Part shown: positions 12,100 through 23,635 of the stretch, in pieces
Layout: each line of letters starts with the position of its first letter
Position numbering within the stretch: the stretch's first letter is position 1
DNA from: Castanea sativa
Taxonomy: Eukaryota > Streptophyta > Magnoliopsida > Fagales > Fagaceae
Reading direction: 5' to 3'
NCBI RefSeq assembly: GCF_040712315.1
Contig: NC_134023.1
Coordinates: forward strand, 68,794,757 to 68,858,756
DNA: 64,000 nucleotides
The notes under the pieces: model-generated
Seen by the model: only the letters and a program-made list of their open reading frames with translations
The model's database searches: none
Told to the model about the DNA's origin: nothing
Made by a program: the position numbers and the translations under genes

Positions 12100-12447
12100 C
12101 CAGTAAAAGTGCAACATGTAAGCAGATGAGAGATACATAATAAGAGTTGAACCTATTGCAGATAAATCACTAATTTGCATGCTTGAACTTATCAAAATTT
12201 TTCTTGCAATTCATTTAATTCATAACGGACTCAAGGTTAACAGAAGCTTATATAAACCATTTGTCATGTATTACCATGAAAAACTTGTCACAGTTTCATT
12301 GAAGCATAGTTCCATTTAAAGTTCTCCAACATATTTTGCCTTTAGATAGGGAAGTGTGAGCATAAGAAAAGTCTTGACAAGGATGTTTGTGATAAAGCAA
12401 AGTACTTGTATGGTGTGCAGAATGCTATATATATATATATATATATC

Positions 12448-12481
<34 letters not shown>

Positions 12482-14897
12482 TAAGAGACTATTTGAAAGA
12501 CATTGAAGAAAGAATTTTACTAAGGACACCAAGTTTTACACAAAAAATTGCACACCACTCTCACATCTAATTTTACTTGAAATACACTACAATACAAAAG
12601 CTGTGAGAGTAAGTGGACTTTTCTTTTTTTAAATACTAGTATAATGCTATAGTTATAAACTTTTTTTTAATTTTAACAATTTTGTTCTATAAAAGTATAC
12701 TTTTCCCCCCTTAACAATATTATTAATTCTTTTAAGAGTAATGCACAGTTACAAACTTTTTTACAATATTTTTACAAATTGTTAAGGAAGAAAATTCATA
12801 TTGGTTCACACATGTCTCACTACTTACACAATTTTCTTTTACTTACCAATAATGACTCACTACATCAACAATTTCTATAAAAAAAAAAATTTGTAGTTCT
12901 AGCATTTTTCTCATTTAAAAAAAACTATAAATCTAAAATCTTACTAAATATACAAGCCCAAAAATTACCTTAACTACAAAAATTACGAATAGTAAAACTA
13001 AAATAATTTTGTCCTTACACAATAGCAGACGCAGGCATCCCAGAATTGCTGTAGATAACCAATGATAAAGCTATCCCCCAAACTCCCTATCTAGCTCCAT
13101 CCTTGGGAACATGTGATTAATAACCACATGCATGCAATGTCATCAATTTGTGCTATATTAAAACAAGAATTAAAAAAAAAAAAAATCAATATCATATTAT
13201 ACGTTAAATGAAATATGGATTACAAATAAAAAATAATAATAATAGTACCTTCTTTAGGTAGTTCATTTAAGTCAAAGTAATTCAATGGAACAAATTGATA
13301 AGTCTCACTTGCAACTAAATTGTCATCCATTTGTGCTACATTAAAACAAAATTAAAACAATCCACATTAGGATAAATGAAATGAAAAACATGATACAAAT
13401 AAAGCTGCACTCAATTAAAGCATTAATAGATAAGTCAGTGGTGGCAACTTTAACAGAAATTCATAAATGGTTTTGAATGTCTCTTTGAAGCCAGCTTATT
13501 AGGCTTTGGTTCACAACAAAAATAAAAATATTGACCACCACATATTTTACTTGCCGTCAGTATGTATCTACTAAAACATCATTATTTTTCTGTGCGTCTC
13601 TATGAGCATAGGAAAATTGTAATCTATGTGTGCTACATTAAAATAAAATTAAAACAATCCACATCATATTTTAGTATAAATGAAAAAAAACGAACCTCAT
13701 ATTCAAATATATTTAAAATAAATATGAATTTCATAAAATAAAATTATTATACCTTGCAAAATAATTGTTTAATCCTTCATTGAACATTTGAACTTTTCTT
13801 CATCTCTTTTTTTTTTTTTTTTTGAAGTGGGTTTGATAACGGTAAAGTGAATGAAAGTGAGTTTGATATTAGTAAAGTGAAAGAAGATGAAGAGTAAAAT
13901 ATTGATAAAGTAAAATTGAGTGGAAAATAAAAAGTAAAATGAAGGAAAATGTGTTAAAAATGTGTTAAAGGTGCATTTTTGTCTAATAATTTCTGAAAAA
14001 ACCAAAGTACACGTTTCCACAAACCAAAGATGAAATGTAATTTTTTGACAATTTCCTATGCAGGTGGGACCTGGGGCTGATTCATTAACAGGTGCTGGCC
14101 GGCACCTGTTAACAAAACCGTTTTAAAATATAGGATTTAATTGAAAGTTTTGAAAATGTAAAGTTTAGTTTGTAGCCACTCTTAAACTATAAGGATAAAA
14201 CCTCCTTTTTTGTATCTATCTATTTCTATTGATGATTAGATTGATAGATAGATATGATACACCAGCACAATACCGAAATATTGAATTCTCTTGGCTAATC
14301 CAAAATAGGGAGAAATATTTATAACATTTTTTTTAGAAACCAGTATTTATAACATTGATCAAATTGATAATTTATCAGGGTAAGTGATAATATATCATGG
14401 TATATATTAAAATAAGTGACCAAAAGTTCAAATCATGGTTTTAACACTGGTATAGTCAAAGAATTGGTTTTAGTTTTGGTTCCCAATTTTGACCAGTTTT
14501 ATATTGGTTTTGGGAGATTTTGCTAGACCTAATTGGTGTCTGATTCTCGATTAAACAGGTTGAACAAGCCAGTCCAGTCTATTTTTAAAATAGCAGTTCA
14601 AACTATGTTCCTCTTTGCCTTCAAGTTAAAATTTTGTGCGTTGGAATTCACTCATTAATGGGAAGTTTAAGTCCACACAAGAAAAGGATTTTTTTTTTTT
14701 TTTTTAAGTATATAAAGAGATGTATTATATTGATGGTAATTGATCAAGACAATGAATGAAAAAAAAAAAAAAAAAAAAATTGTTTCATACCTATCTGGAC
14801 TTTCAATGTTTGCTGTTTCTATAAGCCAAGAAAGGAAGCCAGCCGATAATTAATTGAAGGCCTAAAGCAGGAAGCACAAAAAAAAAAAAACATTTAC
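12100..14897 (-). other. intron of P450 copy A
   Basis: Homologous to the copy B intron at its 3' end (12104-12420). It carries a (TA)n(GA)n tract at 12425-12481, a segment at 12513-12620 that is inverted relative to copy B, and a dispersed-repeat-like stretch (12640-13110) related to 16.4-16.97 kb. A poly-A/T run lies at 14761-14779. No separate gene seen. Confidence 0.6.
12425..12481. repeat. (TA)n(GA)n microsatellite
   Basis: TA run followed by about 10 GA units. Confidence 0.9.
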
Positions 14898-15791
14898 AGT
14901 TAATAAAGCCTTGAGATTGATTCTAGTCATTTTGACCTCAGCCTTGTCATCTTGATACAACTTCAATAATATATCCATAAAATCTTGAGTGTCTTTCTTC
15001 CCAATCTGATTTTCATGCTCCTTCAACATCCTTTCCAAGAGCTCATCAATCCTTAGTTCTATACTTACGACTTGCTTTCCAAACAACCAGATAGCCAAAA
15101 AACCAAAGCGTCCCAACATATTTCCAAAAAATGTCTTTGAACCAACACTAGAGATGTCTTTCATCATCTCTCTAATCCTTTCAGCTTCATCACCTTTCTC
15201 TGAACAACTTGTGCTTGCCGCCATCTTTCACAGCATATTATTTGTTAGCTTCATAAGCTCAACACCCAAATCAACAAACTCTTTCCGCTTAGCACTCTCG
15301 AGAACATTTTGCGAAAAACGTGCAAGTTCTTTATCTCGAGCCGCCCAGGACCTTTCAAGCTGTTTAGGTGAAAGAAGTTCCGTCAAGCACAATTTCTTGA
15401 TGAACCGCCAATAATCACCATATGGGACACTGAAAAATCCAGAGCCTCCATACGGAGTTTTCTCTGAGAAACCTGTCCTTGAATGTTCTGCGAAAGAAAG
15501 ATCATGAGTTTTAAATTCAGTGCCCACTGAGGCTGATGTAACCACAATGCACTGAGAAAAACCAAGGCGGAAATTGAAAATAAGGCTATATTGGGTGGAG
15601 AGGTTTTGCAAGGATTTGTATACTGATGGCCAAACAAAGTGGAGATGACCAATAACTGGTAAACTTGGTGGGCTTGGAGGGAGTTTGGGATGGGTTTTAT
15701 GCTTGTTGAAAATATAGTAAAACAAAATAGTTGAGAGGAACAAGAGGAGGGAGCACGCCTGGTTGTATTGGCTATCAGGCATGTTGGCCAT

Positions 15792-16390
15792 AGCTTCTAG
15801 TATTCTCTATCAACGTTAGAGTTATAAATAATTCAGCTAATCCTCCTATACAGTCAGTTAAGGATATTACATAATAAATAAATAAAAGCATAATTGTTAT
15901 AATAAATTTAAATTTTATATTAGCTTTTTATTTTATATTTAAACCTTTCGATAGAATCTTACTAAGACATATTTTCTCTAAATGGTAAGAGTATATACTT
16001 TCATATATAAATACAATCCTAATAAATATTTATAATTATTATTATAATTTATGTTTAATTAAAGAAAAAAATATATCTGAAAGGAACAGATAGCCTGCAG
16101 TTGAATGCAAACCACACGAGCAGTGACTCTCATAAAATGTGGCATGCCATAAACCGGAAAAGAATTTTACTAAAACTTTTGGAGATGAACCACCCCAGTA
16201 CTAAGTGTGAAAGACTAGTTGTTCTTCTCAAGAAAAAAATAGTGAAATATGAAAATAAAAGTTTGGTTGAAACCTTGCATCTTGGAAAATATATAGTTTG
16301 CTAAGACATATCCACATAGATCCTTTGTATATAATATGAAAATTCAAGAAAAGTTAAGTTAAAACTATGCATTTTGAACAATATATAGTC
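15792..16390. other. promoter side of P450 copy A and AT-rich spacer
   Basis: The first ~150 bp match the region upstream of copy B, including a TATA-like TTATAAATAATTC near 15820-15833 on the strand opposite the gene (TATTTATAA when read with the gene). The rest shows nothing recognisable. Confidence 0.5.
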
Positions 16391-16972
16391 AGGACGAAGC
16401 CATTCAATGGCTTTGGGGGGCCAATCCCCCCGCCCCGCCCCCCATTATTTTCTTTAAAATATTAGTATATATATAGTATTAATTTTAGCAATTTTTGTTC
16501 TATAAAATTATACTTTTGCTTTCTTGAATAATTTAATTAATTCTTTTAAGAGTAATTTTATAGCCACAATTTTTCTACAAAAGTTTTATAAATTATTAAG
16601 GTAGAAAATTCTTTTTGGTTCACTTTTGAGCCCCTACTTATATCACTTTTTTACTTGTCTATAACCACTAACTACATTAATTTCAATTCAAGTTGTTTAT
16701 AGATTAAAATCTAAAACAAAATATACAAGCCCAAAATTAGCCCAACAATAAAAATTACTAATAGTAAAGCTAAAAAAAATTAATCCCAAAAAATCAATTT
16801 CACCCAAACAAACAATCCAGCACTTTAAAAAAATTTAAACAAAATAATTTTGTCTTTATCTAGTAGTAGACAAACACACACACACGCATGCACACAAAAA
16901 AAAAATTCCTTTAACGGCTAAACAGCAAAGCCACCCCTCCTAACTCCAAGTCTTGACTCCGTCCCTATGTAT
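16391..16972. repeat. dispersed repeat, hAT-like ends
   Basis: Begins CAGGACGAAGCCA with a G/C-rich GGGGGGCC block and ends TTGACTCCGTCCCTA; the ends are imperfect inverted repeats of the kind also seen at 45835/48472. The interior resembles 12640-13110 and 43540-44100 (TTTGTTCTATAAAA, CCCAAAAATTA words). No target duplication was found here, so this rests on similarity. Confidence 0.45.
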
Positions 16973-18683
16973 AATTGCTTATACATGTCTAAGTCTATAT
17001 TTTTGGGGTCATTTCAAAAACTATTTCTCAAACTACCTGAAATAATTAGTCAATAAATTATATACTGAATACTGCCTCTAATTTCTTCTTCTTTTTTATT
17101 TTTATTTTCTTGGTTAGAAATCTCAAAATCTACCCGACCCCAGCCAGGTCTTGAACTAGCGACATTACTCGCCCCAAGATACTAAGCACAAAGGGAGGTG
17201 CTATTAGACCAATAAGGTCATTGACTTTTTTTTTACTTTTAGTTATGTCTACTTGTTTTTAGAAGTGTATATTCCAAACCCTTAATTTTGGTTTATTTCC
17301 CCTAATAATTTAAGATTTATTTTGAGGGGGGGGGGGGGGATGGTATTTAGAGACGATAGTATTTCATTTATTCAACCTATGCAACTTTGACCAAAATAAT
17401 TTAAGAATTAATTAAGAGGCTTACATACTCCAAACTAATTAAGTCGATATTTTCTATTTTAATATACTAAATAACTAGCTGTTAACTAGTGTAAAGCAAG
17501 AGAAATCTAATTTTCTCTTTAAATTTATTAAATTTTATTAGAATGAAAAATATATTTACTATAGTATCTACTTGATTATTAATATTTTTATTTTAAATTA
17601 TTAAACAACAAAATTCGAGTAGAGGATCAAAATTGATGCCTAGAAATTGACTTAAATTTTGATAGGTTATACCTAGGAACTCACGGCCTCCATCGATCTT
17701 AAAAAAAATGCATAGATCAGAACTTATAAAAGAAAATAACTTAACCAATTTCAAATTTCTCTCGGGCATTTTGGCAAGCACTTACAATGGTGATGAGATT
17801 GGACTCTCTTCATGTGTGTGAGGTCCTAAAAGTGCCATCTATTATAGTAGAGTCTAGGATGATTTTATACATCGTCCCTCTTTGGACTCATGGTAACAAA
17901 AACTACCTACAATATTCAACATTCTGTAAGGGCAAATATCAAATTTAGCTACAACACTAACAGCACTTCATTATGCACACAACACTTTAACAATTGAATA
18001 GAAAAAGAACACAATGTATTACTCTCGTATATTTATAAAATATAAAAAGAAATCACACAACATGGCTAGGCAATTATTATAGGTTTTGGTAAAAAAAAAA
18101 AATGCTAGAGTTACAAACTTTTTTACTGAAATTTTCTCAAATTGCAGATATGGTAAGTGATTATTAATAAATAAAAAAGTGATATTATTAGCAGGTCCAA
18201 ATGAAAACTAGTAAAAAGTTAGCCACAACAACAAATTTTAAAAATATTATAAAATAATTTGTGATTGTAGTACTACTTTTTAGTAAAAGGCTATATTTTA
18301 TTTGAGTGGGTCTATACTCTGCTTGTGAAACCAACAGTGGGATGTGGGGCCGGATTGACCGTACATTGCAAGATTTCAAACGAAAAAAGAAAAATACAAA
18401 CCAGCAGTGAAGTTGGGCTTAAATTATTTGGATGGGCCAATCATTACAATTTGAGAAGCCCAACTTATTTTTTACCTCAAACTAATATATCATTACAAAG
18501 GACTTCAATAGTTTGAACGAAAAATATGGTACGGAGTAAATACATTGCTTTCTTTTTTTTTCTTTTTTTGAGTAAATACATTGTTTTCTCGTACATATCC
18601 ATACCACATATCATATTAATAATAACTATGGCCATAACACACCAAGTGCCAATAAATTCAGTCCTAGACCACTTCTCGTTAGT
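16973..18683. other. intergenic, possible SINE relic and poly-G tract
   Basis: At about 17120-17225 the minus strand reads like a tRNA-derived SINE head, with a B-box-like AGTTCAAGACC. Support is weak because no tail or target duplication is clear. A run of about 13 G lies near 17326-17339. No coding gene recognised. Confidence 0.35.
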
Positions 18684-19800
18684 GGGCTAACTAGTGCTAA
18701 TTTGGAGTACGTAAGCGTATTAATTAATTCTTAAATTATTTTGGAGGTAAGGTGAAGTGCTAGGAATTAATTAATTCTTAAGTCAGCTAGAAGTGAGCTA
18801 GGAATTTCCATGTGTACAGTGATCGAAGTGTTACGTTTACAATATTTACATAACAAATTCTAGGCAATAAGTTATAATTGGTAATTTAAATCAACCACTA
18901 AAATTATTTTTTGCCCATTTGTAACAATCCGTTAATTAAAATTTGTTATGAAAATGTTGTGTACATAATTTTTCTCTCAACTTCTGTATAACTCTTATAT
19001 AGTTTTTTTTTTTTTTTTGTGGGTAAATAAGAATAATTTTGTTGAGAAAACTAGCTCATCACCATCTATCCAAAGAGCCCAAGTGGGTAACTCTTATAAT
19101 AGCTATTCAATATTGTAGCTTATTAGGATCGATTTCTTATTCCATTTTATCTTTGTTTTGTAAAGACATATTTGTACGATTAGACATTGAATAATAAAGT
19201 TCTTTTATCATTTAGTGAAATTTAATTTTGGAGGCTTTCCGCCAAACTATTTAAGTATACAATTACAAGAAGCTTTTGAAACGTGCATATAATTAGTGTC
19301 CAGGTATCAACCCAGCTTACATAAATTCATTTGGAAGATACGTAAGTCAACCATTTCAAGGTATATAGTGGGGATAAAGCTAATGTTTTTGATAGAGTGG
19401 GGATAAAGCTAATTATTTCTCCGGATTTAGGTATATTAAATAATATGATTCATTAAATCATTTAAACAAGTTATATTACTATTAAATAAATAAAAAATTT
19501 TATAGAGTTAATTTATGTCATCCGCTTTTGTAATTTTACTCTTTATCATTAAACCAAAACATTAATTTAATTTTTGGTGTAAGCAGTAATTGAATCTCAA
19601 ATCTCTTATATAACTATAAAAGATTTTGAGTCAAGTTAATTGGAACTTACGATTATTAAATAAGTTATATGGCTAAAAATACATATCGATACTCAATTGA
19701 GTTGACACGTAACGGGTGGGAGAAGATATTTTCCAAACTGATTTAGTGGTCAACTCTATTCAATTATACACATGTTACTTGTATAGCAATAAACTCAGAA
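18684..19800 (+). repeat. segmental duplicate of 29.33-33.02 kb (upstream region of P450 copy C)
   Basis: Long stretches match 29329-29849 and 32619-33010: for example AAGTCAGCTAGAAGTG, CCAAACTATTTAAGTA, AGTGGGGATAAAGCTAA and AATATTTTCCAAACTGA. Here the copy is continuous; at 29.8 kb it is split by a Helitron. It directly precedes the P450 copy C start, so it probably held that gene's promoter. Confidence 0.85.
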
Positions 19801-19834
19801 ACATATTATCATTACTAATAACCAATACTATGCC

Positions 19835-20497
19835 ATGTGCTTGGTCCTTTGGTTCTTCTTGACTCTCCTAGTCAAGTCCTTATTCAAGAAACCCCTCGCC
19901 AGAAAGAACCCTCTCAACCTCCCTCCAAGCCCACCATCTCTCCCAATCATTGGTCATCTTCACCTTCTTGGTCCATCCTTGTACAAATCCTTGCACAACC
20001 TCTCGACCAAATATGGCCCTCTCCTATATCTCTGCATTGGTGCTTCCAGGTGCCTTCTTGTTTCAACATCTTCCATGGCCACCAAAATATTTAAAACCAA
20101 TGACCTCGCTTTTGCATATCGGCCGCATTTCACTTTCGTTGATAAATTCCCATACGGAAACTATGGATTTTTCATGGCACCCTATGTTGATTATTGGCGA
20201 TTCGTCAGAAAACTTTGGATGACCGAACTTCTCTCAATCCAAAAGATTGAAGAGTCACATGGTGTACGACAAGAAGAAATTGCATTGTTTCTACGTAGTG
20301 TTTGAATGTGCTAAGAAAAAACAGGTTGTTGATATGGGTGCCGAGCTAATGAAGCTTACAAACAATATTACGTGCATGATGATGATGAGCATGAGATGTT
20401 CAGATGAAAGTGATGAAGCTGTGAGGATTAGAGAGTTAGTAAAGGAGGCCTTTGAGATTCTTGAAAAGGTATGGATCGGGGATATGTTGGGGCCATT
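19835..20497 (+). pseudogene. cytochrome P450 copy C, truncated fragment
   Basis: Plus-strand relative of the P450s at 11.5 and 23.6 kb, in opposite orientation. It starts at an ATG before a hydrophobic anchor, has NLPPSPPSLPIIGHLHLLG, the Tyr-Gly-Pro block, VDKFPYGNYGFF and YWRFVRKLWMTELLS, so it covers roughly the first 225 of about 513 residues. A one-base deletion near 20299 (CGTAGTGTTTGAATG) shifts the frame inside the helix that reads VFECAKKKQVVDMG in the next frame. After GDMLGPL the P450 similarity stops at about 20497, where a CAAGCC/AAGCTC-rich repeat begins. There is no I-helix, haem loop or second exon. It is more diverged from A and B than they are from each other. Non-functional. 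Confidence 0.88.
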
Positions 20498-20944
20498 AGT
20501 CAAGCCAAGCCAAGCTCGAGCTCTATATCAAGCCAAAACTTAAGCTCAATATTGTGTTTTTGAGCTTGAGATCCAACACAAGTATATTATCAAGCCTATA
20601 TCAAGTTTATTATCTAACCTATTTGGTTTGGATGAATGGTCTCAACTTATAATTAATTAAAATGTTAGAAGGATATGAGTTTACTTGTCAAGCTTATATC
20701 AATTTTATTACCAAACTCATAAATAAGCCTACGCTCAACTTATTTTGTTACCTTTGTATCGAGTCTTGGTGTTCACAAGCTTGTTCATGAACAATATTTT
20801 TTACTCGGGCTTGGTTCGTTTATTAAACAAGCCTAAAACGAAAGCTTAAGCTCGGTTTATTTATAAACAAAAAAACATGAATGAGCTTTTTATCAAATCA
20901 AGTCCGAGTTGTTTAGGAATAGCTTGGTTCATTTATAGCCCTAC
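20498..20944 (-). repeat. AAGCTYGGCTTG-type repeat ending P450 copy C
   Basis: Rich in CAAGCC, GAGCTTGAG and AAGCTTAAGCTCGG words, ending ATTTATAGCCCTACTAG. This matches a common plant dispersed repeat in which TAGGGCTGTAAA... leads into AGCTCGG words. I could not find a target duplication, so whether it inserted into copy C or joined it by rearrangement is open. Confidence 0.45.
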
Positions 20945-21917
20945 TAGTAAGTCACATTTTTGTGTGTTTTCTTAATTTCTAATCTCATTCTACCTTCTCC
21001 TTAATTAATCAATAAAACTTTTTGGTTGGGCTATAGATTGACCCCAGTTAATTAATTGAATTACTAAGTTGATTAATTATTCAAATTTTATGCAAATAAC
21101 ATGAATGCACAAACAAATCACAAATCTAATAGAGAGTGCAGCATAAATTAAATTTGACACAGTGATTTGTTGACTAATAGGGAAAACCTTCACAATGCAA
21201 TAACCACACTAGGTGAAGTTTAGGTCACCACTTCCAAGAATCCACTAATCAAGAAAAAGTAGTTATAAGTATATATAAAAAATCTTACCACTATCCTAAC
21301 TATCCCAAAATACTAATCTACAATTGAACCCTTGCGTTAATTTCCAATTAGACTTGATCTTGTAGAGACTTCTTCAATTGCTCAAATTTTCAATTAGTGA
21401 CTAACTCCTTTGCACGAATCTCCAATCCATGTCTCACTCCCAGCAACTTGAAGTTTATTGTTGGATGCAAATTTCTTCACACACTTGTAAAATTGAAGTC
21501 AACTTAATTACAAAACCCTAAGGTGCATAAGAGTGCAGTAACTTCATAGGAAGTACGTAGATTCTCTGTGTGAGTCTCTATGTTTAATGACAATAGTAAA
21601 GTAAAGTTTTTATATCATCTACTAGGTTAGATAACGAAACCCTAAGAAAGCCAAGTCATCTTGGGCCGAATATCAAATTTGAGAATTCAAGATCTACTAT
21701 GCTCAATAGATCGAGAGGTATTAAGAGGTGTCATGCCTCATTAATTCTCAATAGATAGGTGTATCGAGTCAAGTGTCAAGATACCTGTTTTCATCTTTTA
21801 CCACTTGTTTCTTTCTATAGTATTCATGTCTTTATGTCTTTAATACTACCACTTGAAAAACTTCTTTAAAGTACTTTATGATATTCTTGAATCCACTTAG
21901 ATCTACCCAAATACAAA
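20945..21917. other. intergenic, degraded retrotransposon-like sequence
   Basis: Words such as ACAGTGATTTGTTGACTAAT followed by GGGAAAACC resemble decayed Copia LTR sequence, but ends are not clear. No gene. Confidence 0.3.
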
Positions 21918-22857
21918 TGTTTGTTTGTTTAGACCCCTTAAAACAGATTGCTTAACCCTAGTGAATTAGCCAAGTAGTTACTTAGATTAATTATGAGATC
22001 TAGGTTAAATAGTAAAATATCATATCATGCAATGCAAAAAAATAAAAAACACAATGATATGATCACCTAGGAAAATAACGAAATAAACTGTCTCAAGGTA
22101 AAAACCAAGGAAGGATTTGACCTAGTTATCCTTAAAGTAAACAAATTTACTAATAGAGAATTGAAGTGTTTACAATAGATTTAACCATAAATCTATTACT
22201 ACCTTCAGTAGTAGCTTATTTACATGACCACGTGTAGCTCCAAATCTACAAACTCTTCTCTCATGGACTTGCTGAAGCACAAACTCCCACGCTTATGACT
22301 TTGAGACTCCATTCAAAGGTTTTGCAACACAAACTCTTCATTTTGTGACTCCAAGACCAACCTTGAAGGTTTAGATCTCTAGCACCTTTGATGACTAATG
22401 ATGGCAGCAACTTCTAGGACACTAAATCTTGAGTTTCTTAAAGGAATATTACTGGTAAAAGTTATGAGAGAGCTTTGGGTACAAAAACCCTAAATCTACA
22501 ATTGGAGGCACAAGATGCACTCTTCTCTCTCCAAAAACCAAACTAAGGTTAGCTTATAATGTCTTTTAAATAGTGTAGCAAGCAGATCACGTTTTGGGCT
22601 TCAAACGGACAGGTTCGGGCTAATGGACCGAACTTAAAATTCTCAAGTCTTTTTCTCAATCGGTTGAACTAAGTAGATTATGAATTCTTCTTTCTGCAGT
22701 TTGTATGTTTTTCAATCTTGACCTATATCAACTTGAACATATTTAGACAAGTTTATGTTCATGATTTGCCAATTGTTTTAAACTTTTAAAACTTAACAAT
22801 AAGGAAAGTGTGTTTTATCACAGAATATTCTAACTACATAAGAATATGATCCTAACA
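21918..22857 (-). mobile_element. solo Copia-type LTR, minus strand
   Basis: On the minus strand it begins TGTTAGGATCATATTC and ends GGGGTCTAAACAAACA, the same terminal words as the LTR at 60495-61341. The internal AT-rich words near 22030-22075 also fit. No internal retrotransposon coding region adjoins. No matching 5-bp target duplication was found, so flanking sequence may have been rearranged. Confidence 0.65.
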
Positions 22858-23191
22858 TTTTTAAAGGTTTTAATGTGCACACAAAATGGGGTTTTTCTTG
22901 ACTTTTCCCACGTTGTTATTATTAGATATCAAAAAGACATAAGGAAAAGGCTGAATTAGTTGTTGACTTATCTTCTTCTTCTAAAAAAAAAAACTTCTTA
23001 TCTTCCATATTAACTCACACGTCCTTACATTTATATTGTCAAATTTATTTATTTTAATTACTAAGTATTAAAACGCTACAAAATGACTATATATATAAGT
23101 ACACCATTTTTATATTAATGCATTTGCACTTTGTGCTAGTCTTCAATTTATAGACCAGCCTTCAAGGCAACCCTGCATGAGTCACCTAAAT

Positions 23192-23193
<2 letters not shown>
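22858..23193. other. intergenic, 3' flank of P450 copy B
   Basis: AT-rich; part (about 23080-23150) matches the 3' flank of copy A. No gene. Confidence 0.4.

Positions 23194-23278
<85 letters not shown>
23194..23278. repeat. (CT)n(TA)n microsatellite
   Basis: About 20 CT units followed by about 22 TA units. Confidence 0.95.
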
Positions 23279-23281
<3 letters not shown>

Positions 23282-23635
23282 TGGATTCAAGTTACACTTG
23301 ATATAACTCTAATAAATATTACATCACTCAATAACATTTTATTGAATTTATATTTTAAAAATCATATGATTAAATTACATGTTCTATATGTTCTTAACAT
23401 GTATGTCATGGTTGCATTTCTATATGTACTTCACACACATTAAATTGTTAAAAAATAACTTCCCTTTACAAATAAACTTTATCTAATAAAAGCAAGGTTT
23501 ATTTTCAACCAGTAGTACAATATTGATCATAGACTTACATAAAAATCATTTATTTTACTGCATGTGCTTGCACTTATTTTTAAGTAGCAGATTGTGTGAA
23601 AGGAAGTACATGCACTACTTTAGAAGTAAACGAAC

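Larger units (their letters stand above)
11485..15791 (-). pseudogene. cytochrome P450 copy A, pseudogene
   Basis: Tandem paralogue of the intact P450 at 23.6-27.1 kb with the same two-exon plan: exon 1 at 14898-15791 and exon 2 at about 11485-12099. It keeps the N-terminal anchor, the PPSPPSLPVIG hinge, KETLRLYPP (K-helix), FQPERF and the haem loop FGAGRRACPG. Clear lesions relative to copy B are: an in-frame TGA at 15228-15230 where copy B has Cys; the exon 2 acceptor AG changed to GG (12100-12101); a 34-bp deletion in exon 2 near 12059, between copies of ACAGAA; a 2-bp deletion near 11660 just after the haem loop; and the original stop codon lost. A single-codon deletion is also present in exon 1. 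The gene cannot make a full P450. The intron (12100-14897) holds repeats. Confidence 0.9.

Noticed and set aside
17110..17230. tRNA gene on the minus strand
   Set aside because: Only a B-box-like word is convincing; no cloverleaf with paired acceptor stem. A SINE relic is more likely.
23177..23443. 88-codon frame near P450 copy B
   Set aside because: Driven by the (CT)n(TA)n microsatellite.
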